Shown: positions 29,935 to 38,083 of the stretch, piece by piece
Position numbering within the stretch: the first letter of the stretch is position 1
Layout: every line of letters begins with the position of its first letter
DNA from: a bacterium SCSIO 12741
Lineage (GTDB): Bacteria; Bacteroidota; Bacteroidia; Flavobacteriales_G; Salibacteraceae
Assembly (NCBI GenBank): GCA_024398055.1
Contig: CP073749.1
Coordinates: forward strand, 868,001 to 932,000
Direction of reading: 5' to 3'
DNA: 64,000 bases
Made by a program: the position numbers and the translations under genes
The notes under the pieces: model-generated
What the model was told of the DNA's origin: nothing
The model's input: only the letters and a program-made list of their open reading frames with translations
Database searches by the model: none

Positions 29935-31074
29935 ATGTCGAAAAGAGATTATTACGAAGTACTTGGCGTTGATCGCAGCGCATCCGACAGCGAGATAAAA
30001 AAAGCTTATCGGAAGCTAGCCATCAAGTTTCACCCGGATAAAAATCCTGGCAACAAGGAAGCTGAGGATCAGTTTAAAGAAGCTGCTGAAGCCTACGAAG
30101 TGCTTAGCAACCCTGACAAGAAAGCCCGTTACGACCGTTTTGGCCATGCAGGCATGGGTGGCGGTGCCGGTGGATTTGGTGGTGGCCAGGGTATGAACAT
30201 GGAGGATATCTTCAGTCAGTTTGGAGATATTTTCGGAGGAGCATTTGGTGGCGGATTTGGCGGCGGTTTCGGCGGCGGCGGCGGAGGCCCTAGAAGATCG
30301 GCTCGTGTTAAAGGCTCCAATCTCAGAATTAAAGTAAAACTTGATCTTGAAGAAATCTCCAATGGGGTGACCAAGAAGATCAAACTCAATAAACTGGTAA
30401 ACAATCCGGATGCAACTTTTAGCACCTGTTCCACGTGTGCAGGTACTGGACAAGTGACTCGGGTAACCAATACCATTTTAGGCCAAATGCAAACGGCATC
30501 TACTTGCCCTACTTGTCATGGAACGGGTAAGCAGATTAATAACCGAGGCAAAGGAGGAGATTCCAATGGACAGATCCGGAAAGAAGTTCTGGAAACCATT
30601 GAAATTCCTGCTGGGGTTGAAGAAGGCATGCAGCTATCCCTAAGGGGGAAAGGAAACGAAGGGCCTTATGAAGGGGTACCTGGTGATTTGATCATCGTAG
30701 TGGAGGAAAAACCTCATCCGGAATTGCACCGGGAAGGCACGAACCTTTACTTTGATTTGGATGTAAGTTTTCCAGAAGTAGCTCTCGGTGCCACCAAGGA
30801 GATTCCTACTGTATCGGGTAAAGCAAAAATCAATATTCAAGCCGGAACTCAAGCGGGTAAAATTCTACGCCTGAGAGGTAAAGGCTTACCTGACATCAAC
30901 GGCTATGGCCGTGGAGATCTCTTGGTTCACGTAAACGTTTGGACACCTACCAAGCTTTCTCGTGAAGAGAAAAAGATGATGGAAGATCTAAAAGAGGCAG
31001 AACATTTTCAACCGACAGGTGACAAGAAGGACTCAAGCTTCTTTAACCGAATGCGCGAATTTTTCCATTCTTAG
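29935..31074 (+). CDS. dnaJ: Chaperone DnaJ with a single zinc centre, 379 aa
   Basis: Co-chaperone that delivers unfolded substrates to DnaK and stimulates its ATPase. J domain at 1-70 with HPD at 33-35; Gly/Phe region about 73-118 with repeated GGGFGGG; then the Cys-rich domain and the substrate-binding C-terminal beta domains ([40 protein letters not shown]). The Cys-rich domain has only two CxxCxGxG motifs (Cys165/168 and Cys191/194) rather than four: motifs 1 and 4, which form zinc centre I, are replaced by Cys-free sequence. Centre II is kept. Frame and length are otherwise normal, so this is a type A DnaJ with a reduced zinc finger. Followed by a terminator. Confidence 0.96.
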   Translation: MSKRDYYEVLGVDRSASDSEIKKAYRKLAIKFHPDKNPGNKEAEDQFKEAAEAYEVLSNPDKKARYDRFGHAGMGGGAGGFGGGQGMNMEDIFSQFGDIFGGAFGGGFGGGFGGGGGGPRRSARVKGSNLRIKVKLDLEEISNGVTKKIKLNKLVNNPDATFSTCSTCAGTGQVTRVTNTILGQMQTASTCPTCHGTGKQINNRGKGGDSNGQIRKEVLETIEIPAGVEEGMQLSLRGKGNEGPYEGVPGDLIIVVEEKPHPELHREGTNLYFDLDVSFPEVALGATKEIPTVSGKAKINIQAGTQAGKILRLRGKGLPDINGYGRGDLLVHVNVWTPTKLSREEKKMMEDLKEAEHFQPTGDKKDSSFFNRMREFFHS

Positions 31075-31114
31075 GGCATCTCCCCTCAAAGGAATCAGAC
31101 AATTTTTATATTTG

Positions 31115-31168
31115 AAAGCTGACTGTATACCTCTTTATATAAGAAGAGGTTATTAGTCAGCTTTTTTT
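31115..31168 (+). terminator. Double-stem terminator after dnaJ
   Basis: AAAGCTGACT (31115-31124) pairs with AGTCAGCTTT (31155-31164), and CCTCTT (31130-31135) pairs with AAGAGG (31144-31149) inside it. A T-run ends at 31168. A TATATTTG (31107-31114) directly before the stem matches the -7 consensus but has no -33 partner and is probably fortuitous. Confidence 0.85.
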
Positions 31169-31182
31169 ATGCCTGATTCCGA

Positions 31183-32115
31183 ATGGGAGCTACACTCACG
31201 ATTGATCATATTTCCAAACACTACGCAAACCACCAAGCGCTCGACGATGTGTCGCTGGAGGTTTCCGAAGGAAAAATTTTCGGACTACTTGGCCCAAATG
31301 GGGCTGGTAAAACAAGTCTGATTCGAATTATCAACCAAATCACCGCGCCAGACGGCGGCCAGGTGCTATTTAACGGGGAGCCGATTCAATCTGCTCATCA
31401 GCTTAAGATTGGCTACCTACCTGAAGAACGCGGTCTTTACAAGAAAATGAAAGTAGGGGAACAAGCCCTCTACCTCTGCCGACTCAAGGGACTTTCGAAA
31501 TCGGAAGCGATGCACCGCCTCAAGCACTGGTTTGAAAAGTTTGAAATTACCCCCTGGTGGAATAAAAAAATTGAAGAGCTCTCCAAAGGGATGCAGCAAA
31601 AGGTACAGTTCATCGTTACCGTTTTGCATCAGCCCGATCTTTTGATTCTGGATGAACCCTTTTCTGGCTTTGACCCCATCAATGCTTCTTTGATTCGCAA
31701 CGAAATTCTTTCACTAAGGGACCAAGGAACTTCCATCATTCTATCCACCCACAACATGGCTTCGGTTGAAGAGATTTGTGATGACATCGCCTTGATCTAC
31801 CGATCCAAGAAAATTCTGGGCGGATCTTTGGAAGAAGTAAAAAACGAACGAAAGGAAAACGTCTACGAAATCATGTATAAAGGCGACGTAGTTGAATTCA
31901 CCCGAGCGCTTTGGATTGATGCTGAACTGATCGACAAGGGGCGCAAAGGAAGTCTGCATACTGCAGAGATAAAACTACTGAACAATAAAACGCCAAACGA
32001 CTTACTCAAGGCTCTGATCCCGCATGTGGAAATTCATGCCTTGCAAGAGCGAGTACCTTCTATGAACGATATATTTATCCGTCGGGTAACTGAAATAAAC
32101 GAAAGCCATGGGTAA
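31183..32115 (+). CDS. ABC transporter ATP-binding protein (NatA type), 310 aa
   Basis: Cytoplasmic ATPase that powers the ABC-2 permease encoded next. Walker A GPNGAGKTS (about residues 38-46), Q-loop region YLPEERGLYKKMK, signature LSKGMQQK, Walker B LLILDEPFSG and the switch His in LSTHNM are all present. The C-terminal 90 residues form the extra domain typical of NatA/YhaQ-like exporters. The last 8 bp overlap the permease gene. This class exports sodium or hydrophobic compounds; the actual substrate is not evident. Confidence 0.93.
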   Translation: MGATLTIDHISKHYANHQALDDVSLEVSEGKIFGLLGPNGAGKTSLIRIINQITAPDGGQVLFNGEPIQSAHQLKIGYLPEERGLYKKMKVGEQALYLCRLKGLSKSEAMHRLKHWFEKFEITPWWNKKIEELSKGMQQKVQFIVTVLHQPDLLILDEPFSGFDPINASLIRNEILSLRDQGTSIILSTHNMASVEEICDDIALIYRSKKILGGSLEEVKNERKENVYEIMYKGDVVEFTRALWIDAELIDKGRKGSLHTAEIKLLNNKTPNDLLKALIPHVEIHALQERVPSMNDIFIRRVTEINESHG

Positions 32116-33445
32116 GATAGGACTGATAATAGAGCGGGAATACATGACCCGGGTCAAGAAGAAAACCTTCTTGCTAATTACCCTGTTGGGACCAGTCGTA
32201 ATGATCCTTGGATTATCTCTGGCCTTATGGTTGAGTCTTCAGGAAACAGAAGACCATCACATCCTGGTGATCGATGGCCACGCTCCAGCCTTTAATTCTT
32301 TGCGAAACAAAAAACACCTGGAGTTCACTTACAGACCTGAATTGGATTTGGCCACAGCCAAACAGATGCTCTACGAAACCAACTTCACAGGTGTGCTTTA
32401 CATTCCACCCAATTTGGAATTCAGCCGAAGCATTAAACTGTTTTACAAGAAGCAACCGAGCCTGAACATCCTCCATGTAATCGAAAACGAGGTTGAAAAA
32501 ATCATCGAAGAAATTCAACTCGATCAATACAACATTGATCGCGAAGCTTTTTACAAGGTCAACACAGATTTTAACCTAACGGCCGTCAAATATTCGGAAA
32601 GCGGCGAAGAGGAAGAAGGCAATAGCAAAAAGGCAGTTATTGGATTCATATTTGGAGCCATGATCTACCTGTTCATCTTCTTATATGGAGTTCAGGTGAT
32701 GAGAGGTGTGATTGAAGAAAAGACCAATCGAATTATTGAGGTCATTGTCACTTCGGTTAGACCCATGCAATTGATGATGGGAAAAATTCTTGGTGTTGGA
32801 TTGGTCAGCCTAACTCAGTTCTTTTTCTGGATTCTGATTACTATGGCCCTGTTCACTGTAGTACAATCCTTTTTCATCTCGGAGTTCTTGGATCCGGCAA
32901 GCTTGTCTGAAACCGTTCAAGCAACCCCCGAAATTGCCCAACAGATACAGCAAGAGCAATCGGCAGTTAGTAAAGCGTACTTTGATCAAAACAACATCTT
33001 GTTCAATACCCCTTGGGTCAGCCTAATTGCAGGCTTCTTGTTTTACTTCTTTGGCGGTTACTTTTTATACAGTGCATTATTTGCTGCTGTAGGAGCAGCT
33101 GTGGATAGTGAAACCGACACCCAACAATTTATGGTTCCCCTCACAGCACCACTCACGGTTGCTTACATATCGGGGGTGGCCATCATTCAGAATCCGGAAG
33201 GCCCTGTGGCTTTTTGGCTATCGATGATTCCGCTCACCTCTCCGATCACCATGCCCATACGGATGGCCGTAGGTCTGGAAGATGGACATGAATGGGAATT
33301 ATTCGTTTCCGGGGCCTTACTTATTATCTTCTTCCTACTTACTACTTGGATGGCTGGAAGAATATACAGAACGGGAATATTGATGTACGGAAAAAAAGCC
33401 TCCTATAAAGAATTGTGGAAGTGGATTACCTATAAATCCAATTAA
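32108..33445 (+). CDS. ABC-2 type permease (NatB/YhaP type), 445 aa
   Basis: Inner-membrane partner of the preceding ATPase. A first membrane helix lies at about residues 22-43. A large extracytoplasmic region follows (about 45-175), then about five more helices: near 178-200 (VIGFIFGAMIYLFIFLYG), 230-255, 300-325, 340-365 and 400-420. The motif VMRGVIEEKTNRIIEVIVTSVRP is the conserved coupling segment of ABC-2 permeases of the NatB group. Translation is coupled to the ATPase (8-bp overlap), and the response regulator starts 2 bp after its stop, so export and regulation share a transcript. Confidence 0.92.
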   Translation: MGKIGLIIEREYMTRVKKKTFLLITLLGPVVMILGLSLALWLSLQETEDHHILVIDGHAPAFNSLRNKKHLEFTYRPELDLATAKQMLYETNFTGVLYIPPNLEFSRSIKLFYKKQPSLNILHVIENEVEKIIEEIQLDQYNIDREAFYKVNTDFNLTAVKYSESGEEEEGNSKKAVIGFIFGAMIYLFIFLYGVQVMRGVIEEKTNRIIEVIVTSVRPMQLMMGKILGVGLVSLTQFFFWILITMALFTVVQSFFISEFLDPASLSETVQATPEIAQQIQQEQSAVSKAYFDQNNILFNTPWVSLIAGFLFYFFGGYFLYSALFAAVGAAVDSETDTQQFMVPLTAPLTVAYISGVAIIQNPEGPVAFWLSMIPLTSPITMPIRMAVGLEDGHEWELFVSGALLIIFFLLTTWMAGRIYRTGILMYGKKASYKELWKWITYKSN

Positions 33446-33447
33446 TT

Positions 33448-34614
33448 ATGGCATACCTGTTAGTCATTGATGACGAGAAGAGCATTCGCAACTCCTTAAA
33501 AGACGTACTGGAATATGAAGGTCACCAGGTAGATTTGGCCGAACAGGGAATGGAAGGGATTTCTCTGATCAAGAAAAACGACTATGACCTGGTTTTGTGC
33601 GACATCAAAATGCCAAGAATGGATGGCATGGATGTTTTGGCCATGGCCCTGGAGATAAAACCTGACCTCACGGTGATCATGATTTCCGGACACGGAACCA
33701 TTGAGACGGCTGTTGAGTCTATTAAGAAAGGAGCCTACGATTACCTCGAGAAACCCCTCGACCTTAATCGCCTTTTGGTCATCGTGAGAAACGGCTTGGA
33801 CAAAAAAGAGCTGATTCAGGAAACCCGCCAACTCAAAAAGAAAATTCAACGGCAAAAAAGCGGAGCCATTTTAGGAGAGTCTGAAGGCATCCAAAACATT
33901 CACGACATGATTGCCAAAGTGGCTCCGACCGATGCTCGTGTGCTCATTACCGGACCCAATGGGTCGGGAAAAGAATTGGTGGCTTCGGAGCTTCACAATC
34001 AAAGTAACCGAAGCAAACAACCTTTCGTGGAAGTAAACTGTGCGGCTATTCCCTCCGAATTGATCGAGAGTGAATTATTTGGGCATGAGAAAGGTGCTTT
34101 TACTTCAGCCGTAAAAATGAAGAAGGGTAAGTTTGAGCAAGCCCAGGGCGGAACTTTATTTCTGGATGAAATTGGTGATATGAGTCTGCCTGCCCAAGCC
34201 AAGGTGCTGAGAGCTCTCCAGGAAAACAAGATCACCCGGGTGGGTGGTGAAAAAGACATTAAGGTTAACGTAAGAGTACTTGCGGCAACCAATAAAAATT
34301 TGCGTCAGGAAATTGACGAAAAGAAATTTAGAGAAGACCTTTTCCATCGACTTAGCGTCATACTAATTGAGGTCCCTTCTTTAAATGATCGAAAAAAAGA
34401 TGTTCCTTTATTGGCGGAACACTTTCTAAAGTTGAGTTGCGAGGATATGGGCCTCCCCCTAAAGTCCTTCAATTCGGAAGCCCTTAAGGAATTGCAATCC
34501 ATTGACTGGACAGGGAACATTCGGGAACTTAAGAACATAGTCGAACGACTCGTCATTTTGTGTGATAACGAAATTGGAGGCGACGACATTAAAAAGTATG
34601 CGAACCCTAAATAA
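33448..34614 (+). CDS. Sigma-54-type response regulator lacking a DNA-binding domain, 388 aa
   Basis: Two-domain regulator. Receiver domain at 1-120 with the acidic pocket Asp8-Asp9, phospho-acceptor Asp52 (LCDIKMPRMDG), Ser/Thr in MISGHG and Lys in LEKPLDL. AAA+ sigma-54 interaction domain at about 145-370: Walker A GPNGSGKE (169-176), GAFTSA loop (216-221) where the usual GAFTGA Gly is Ser220, Walker B GGTLFLDEIGD and the arginine-finger region. The protein ends 15-20 residues after the AAA+ lid (NPK), so the Fis-type helix-turn-helix of NtrC relatives is missing. The stop is followed directly by another gene, with no frameshifted HTH remnant. No sensor kinase gene adjoins. Confidence 0.93.
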   Translation: MAYLLVIDDEKSIRNSLKDVLEYEGHQVDLAEQGMEGISLIKKNDYDLVLCDIKMPRMDGMDVLAMALEIKPDLTVIMISGHGTIETAVESIKKGAYDYLEKPLDLNRLLVIVRNGLDKKELIQETRQLKKKIQRQKSGAILGESEGIQNIHDMIAKVAPTDARVLITGPNGSGKELVASELHNQSNRSKQPFVEVNCAAIPSELIESELFGHEKGAFTSAVKMKKGKFEQAQGGTLFLDEIGDMSLPAQAKVLRALQENKITRVGGEKDIKVNVRVLAATNKNLRQEIDEKKFREDLFHRLSVILIEVPSLNDRKKDVPLLAEHFLKLSCEDMGLPLKSFNSEALKELQSIDWTGNIRELKNIVERLVILCDNEIGGDDIKKYANPK

Positions 34615-34626
34615 AAGGTAGATGTT

Positions 34627-37600
34627 ATGAAGATGCGTGTATTGCTAGCTGGACTTCTCACCCCATTTCTATTTACAGGATGTGGAGATAAGCCGAAGGA
34701 ATCCCAAACCAAAGACCACCATGCCGCCGCCCCTACTCAATCCTCCACCCTGTTTAAATTGCTTTCTACCGAAGAAAGCGGAATTGATTTTAGCAACTCT
34801 TTTACCGAAGAGACTGAATTGCTGTTCTACAACTTCCAATACCTATTTAATGGTGGAGGTGTAGCCGTCGCCGATTTCGATCAGGATGGCTTACCGGATA
34901 TTTTCTTCTCGGGTAACGAAGTAAGCAACCGTATCTATAGAAACCTGGGTAACCTCAAATTTGAAGACCTCACTCAAAAAGCGGGAGTGGGTGCCGAGAA
35001 TGAGTGGTGCACAGGAGTGACGGTAGCCGATGTAAACAATGATGGTCTACCCGACCTTTACGTAAGCAAAAGTGGATACCTACCTGGAGAAGAACGTAAA
35101 AACAGACTCTATATTAATAAAGGTGATTTTACCTTTTCGGAAGAAGCTGAATCTTATGGCATAGCCGACAGTGGGTATACTACTCAATCTGCCTTCTTCG
35201 ATTTTGACCTGGATGGTGATCTGGATTTATACGTACTGAATCATAAGAACACCTGGAAAGGAGATCGCAAACTGAGTCGAAACGATTTGACAAATAACCT
35301 GATCACTGCCGATCACCTCTACCGCAATGATGGAGGAAAGTTTACCGATGTTTCGAAGTCTGCTGGACTGAAGAATGAAATCTTTGGTGGATATGGCCTT
35401 GGACTCGCCGTAGGTGATTTGGATGGAAATGGATATCCAGATGTATACGTATCCAACGACTATGACTCACCTGACTTTATGTATATGAATCAGGGGGATG
35501 GAACCTTTAAGGATGAAATCAAAGAGCGCACCTCTCATATTGCTCTTTATAGTATGGGAAATGACATTGCCGATTTCAACAACGATGGCCTACTTGATTT
35601 TATCGCATTGGATATGTCCGCTGAAGATCACTTTCGGTTAAAAACCCAAATGGGTGCGATGGCCCCTAAGAAGTTTTACGAGTTGGTTGAGTTTGGACTC
35701 CCCCATCAATACATGTACAATACCCTTCAGGTAAATAACGGAAACGGAACCTTTAGTGACATTGGACAATTGGCCGGCGTGCACAGTACGGATTGGAGTT
35801 GGGCTCCCCTATTTGCTGATTTCGACAATGATGGCTACAAGGATCTTTTTGTGTCCAATGGATACCGCCTCGATGATCGCGACAACGATTACCAGCGCAA
35901 GGTAGCCCGTGAATATGGAACTACTGAGCAATTTACCGACGATCAAAAGAAAACCATCTTTAGAAACACGCCTTCTACTCCATTGCCGAACTACGTATTC
36001 AAAAACAATGGAGACTTCACCTTCACCAAGAAAAGCTACGAGTGGGGTGTTGCTCAAAAAGGATTTACCCAGGGTACAGCTTTCGCCGACTTTGACCGCG
36101 ATGGTGATTTGGACTTAGTCATGAACAACATGAACGAACGTGCCTGGCTCTATCAAAACACCGCCGATCAATCCGGAAAGCATTTCTTGAATGTGTCCTT
36201 GAAAAGCGATTCCAAAAATCCAATTGGCGCCCAAGTAGAGATTGAAACTCAAGATGGCATCCAATTAGAGTTGCTCAATGTAACTCGAGGGTACATCTCC
36301 TCGATGAACGATTTGTTGCATTTCGGATTAGGCGACCAGAGTATAGTGGATAGACTCACGGTTACCTGGCCCGATGGAAAAACTCAAACCCTAACCAATA
36401 TTAAAGGTGACCAAATTCTAACCTTAGATTACAAGGATGCTGCACGGAGCGCCAACGCCGCAGAAAGTGTAAATCCATTGTTTGCTCAGAACAAGGCCGC
36501 GGGTATTGGTTTGGATTTTAAACATGTAGAAAATCCTTTTGATGATTTCGAAAAAGAGATTCTACTTCCTCACCGCAACAGTCAACATGGCCCTGGCATG
36601 TCAGTGGGTGACATCAATGGAGATGGTCTGGACGATATATATGTAGGTGGAGCGATGAATCAAGCCGGACAATTGTTTGTTCAAAATGAAAACGGGAAGT
36701 TTAGTCCCAAAAAGCTACCCGCCTTTATCTCTGATAAAAAATCTGAGGATGTAGGGAGCCTATTCTACGACTACGATAAAGATGGTGACCTGGATTTATA
36801 TGTAGCAAGTGGAGGAAATGAATATGCCGAAAATGCTCCCGAACTTCAGGATCGCCTTTATACCAATGATGGAAAAGGGAACTTCACCAAATCCAAAGGA
36901 GTACTACCCACTATGCTTACCAGTGGCAAATCAGTTTCCGCTGGAGACTTTGATGCGGATGGAGACCTTGACCTTTTTGTAGGAGGTCGATTAGTTCCTG
37001 GCAAATATCCCTTTGCACCCAGAAGTTACATTTTGCGCTATGAAGACGGTAAGTACGTTGACGCTACCAACGAAGTTGCTCCTGACTTGTATGAACCCGG
37101 GTTGGTAACCAACTCCATGTGGGTAGATTATGATGGTGACAATGATCTGGACTTAATGGTGGTGGGTGAATGGATGCCACTCCTGTTGATGACCAACGAT
37201 GGAGGCAAACTCAGCAAATTAGAAGAAGGACACCCCTTTCATGAAGAGACCGGTTGGTGGAGTGGCTTGGAAGCCGGCGATTTTGACAACGATGGTGATT
37301 TAGATTTTGTCGTTGGTAACTTAGGCTTAAACTACAAGTACAAAACATCGCCAGAAGAGCCCTTTCAGATTTGGTGTCATGATTTTGATGCTAACGGCAC
37401 CCTGGATATCGTTTTGGGGTACTTTGATCACGGTGGTTGCTACCCGGTTAGAGGTCGTCAATGTTCTTCTCAGCAGATGCCATTTATCAAAGACAAATTT
37501 CCAACTTATAACGATTTTGCTTCGGCTACTATAGAAGACGTTTATGGGAAGCAATTGAAAGATGCGTTGAACTATAAGGCCACCCGATTTTCTTCGGTGT

Positions 37601-37980
37601 ACATCGAAAATTTGGGCGGTAATCAATTCAAGATTAAAAATTTACCCCAACGCGCTCAATTTTCAATCGTACACTCTATTATAGCCCGTGATTTTGACGG
37701 AGATCACAACTTGGATATCGTGGTTTCGGGTAATTTGTACTCTTCAGAAGTAGAAACACCCCGAAACGATGCGTCTATTGGTACCTTCCTGAAAGGGGAT
37801 GGCAAAAGTGGATTCGACGCATTACCATACTCATCAACCGGGTATTATACACCCGGGGATGTCAAGGATGTGAAACTGGTAAAAACAGCCCATGGTAAAT
37901 ACCTCATCGTGTCGGCTGTAAACAATGATTTTCTTCAGGTTTTGAGCGTCCTAGGCACACCGTCGGAATATAGCCTTTAA
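34627..37980 (+). CDS. Giant FG-GAP/VCBS and UnbV-domain lipoprotein, 1117 aa
   Basis: Lipid-anchored envelope protein: signal peptide ending LFTGC with Cys19 as lipid site. The mature protein carries two propeller-like sets of FG-GAP/VCBS repeats with Asp-rich calcium-binding loops (for example DFDQDGLPD, DVNNDGLPD, DFDLDGDLD, DFDNDGYKD), about residues 75-510 and 660-960. An ASPIC/UnbV domain lies between them (about 520-600: GAQVEIETQDG, HFGLGDQ, VTWPDGKTQ). Proteins of this CRTAC1-like type are common on Bacteroidota surfaces and are thought to bind glycans or proteins. There is no T9SS sorting domain, consistent with lipid anchoring. It begins 12 bp after the response regulator gene. Ligand unknown. 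Confidence 0.9.
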   Translation: MKMRVLLAGLLTPFLFTGCGDKPKESQTKDHHAAAPTQSSTLFKLLSTEESGIDFSNSFTEETELLFYNFQYLFNGGGVAVADFDQDGLPDIFFSGNEVSNRIYRNLGNLKFEDLTQKAGVGAENEWCTGVTVADVNNDGLPDLYVSKSGYLPGEERKNRLYINKGDFTFSEEAESYGIADSGYTTQSAFFDFDLDGDLDLYVLNHKNTWKGDRKLSRNDLTNNLITADHLYRNDGGKFTDVSKSAGLKNEIFGGYGLGLAVGDLDGNGYPDVYVSNDYDSPDFMYMNQGDGTFKDEIKERTSHIALYSMGNDIADFNNDGLLDFIALDMSAEDHFRLKTQMGAMAPKKFYELVEFGLPHQYMYNTLQVNNGNGTFSDIGQLAGVHSTDWSWAPLFADFDNDGYKDLFVSNGYRLDDRDNDYQRKVAREYGTTEQFTDDQKKTIFRNTPSTPLPNYVFKNNGDFTFTKKSYEWGVAQKGFTQGTAFADFDRDGDLDLVMNNMNERAWLYQNTADQSGKHFLNVSLKSDSKNPIGAQVEIETQDGIQLELLNVTRGYISSMNDLLHFGLGDQSIVDRLTVTWPDGKTQTLTNIKGDQILTLDYKDAARSANAAESVNPLFAQNKAAGIGLDFKHVENPFDDFEKEILLPHRNSQHGPGMSVGDINGDGLDDIYVGGAMNQAGQLFVQNENGKFSPKKLPAFISDKKSEDVGSLFYDYDKDGDLDLYVASGGNEYAENAPELQDRLYTNDGKGNFTKSKGVLPTMLTSGKSVSAGDFDADGDLDLFVGGRLVPGKYPFAPRSYILRYEDGKYVDATNEVAPDLYEPGLVTNSMWVDYDGDNDLDLMVVGEWMPLLLMTNDGGKLSKLEEGHPFHEETGWWSGLEAGDFDNDGDLDFVVGNLGLNYKYKTSPEEPFQIWCHDFDANGTLDIVLGYFDHGGCYPVRGRQCSSQQMPFIKDKFPTYNDFASATIEDVYGKQLKDALNYKATRFSSVYIENLGGNQFKIKNLPQRAQFSIVHSIIARDFDGDHNLDIVVSGNLYSSEVETPRNDASIGTFLKGDGKSGFDALPYSSTGYYTPGDVKDVKLVKTAHGKYLIVSAVNNDFLQVLSVLGTPSEYSL

Positions 37981-38004
37981 CAGGTTTAACTATTTTTTAA
38001 AAGA

Positions 38005-38035
38005 TTTGTGTCCTATAGTTAAATTGCTATATTTG
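38005..38035 (+). promoter_or_regulatory. Promoter of the first T9SS cargo gene
   Basis: TTTG (38005-38008), a 19-bp spacer, then TATATTTG (38028-38035): a full match to the Bacteroidota housekeeping promoter. The predicted start near 38042 gives a leader of about 40 nt before the ATG at 38084. Confidence 0.85.
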
Positions 38036-38083
38036 GGAGTTCATTTTAGAGGTAATTAAGAAATATTCTAATTAATTCAGCTT

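Noticed and set aside
31107-31114. TATATTTG directly before the dnaJ terminator stem
   Set aside because: No -33 partner, and the transcript would begin inside the terminator hairpin; probably chance in AT-rich DNA.
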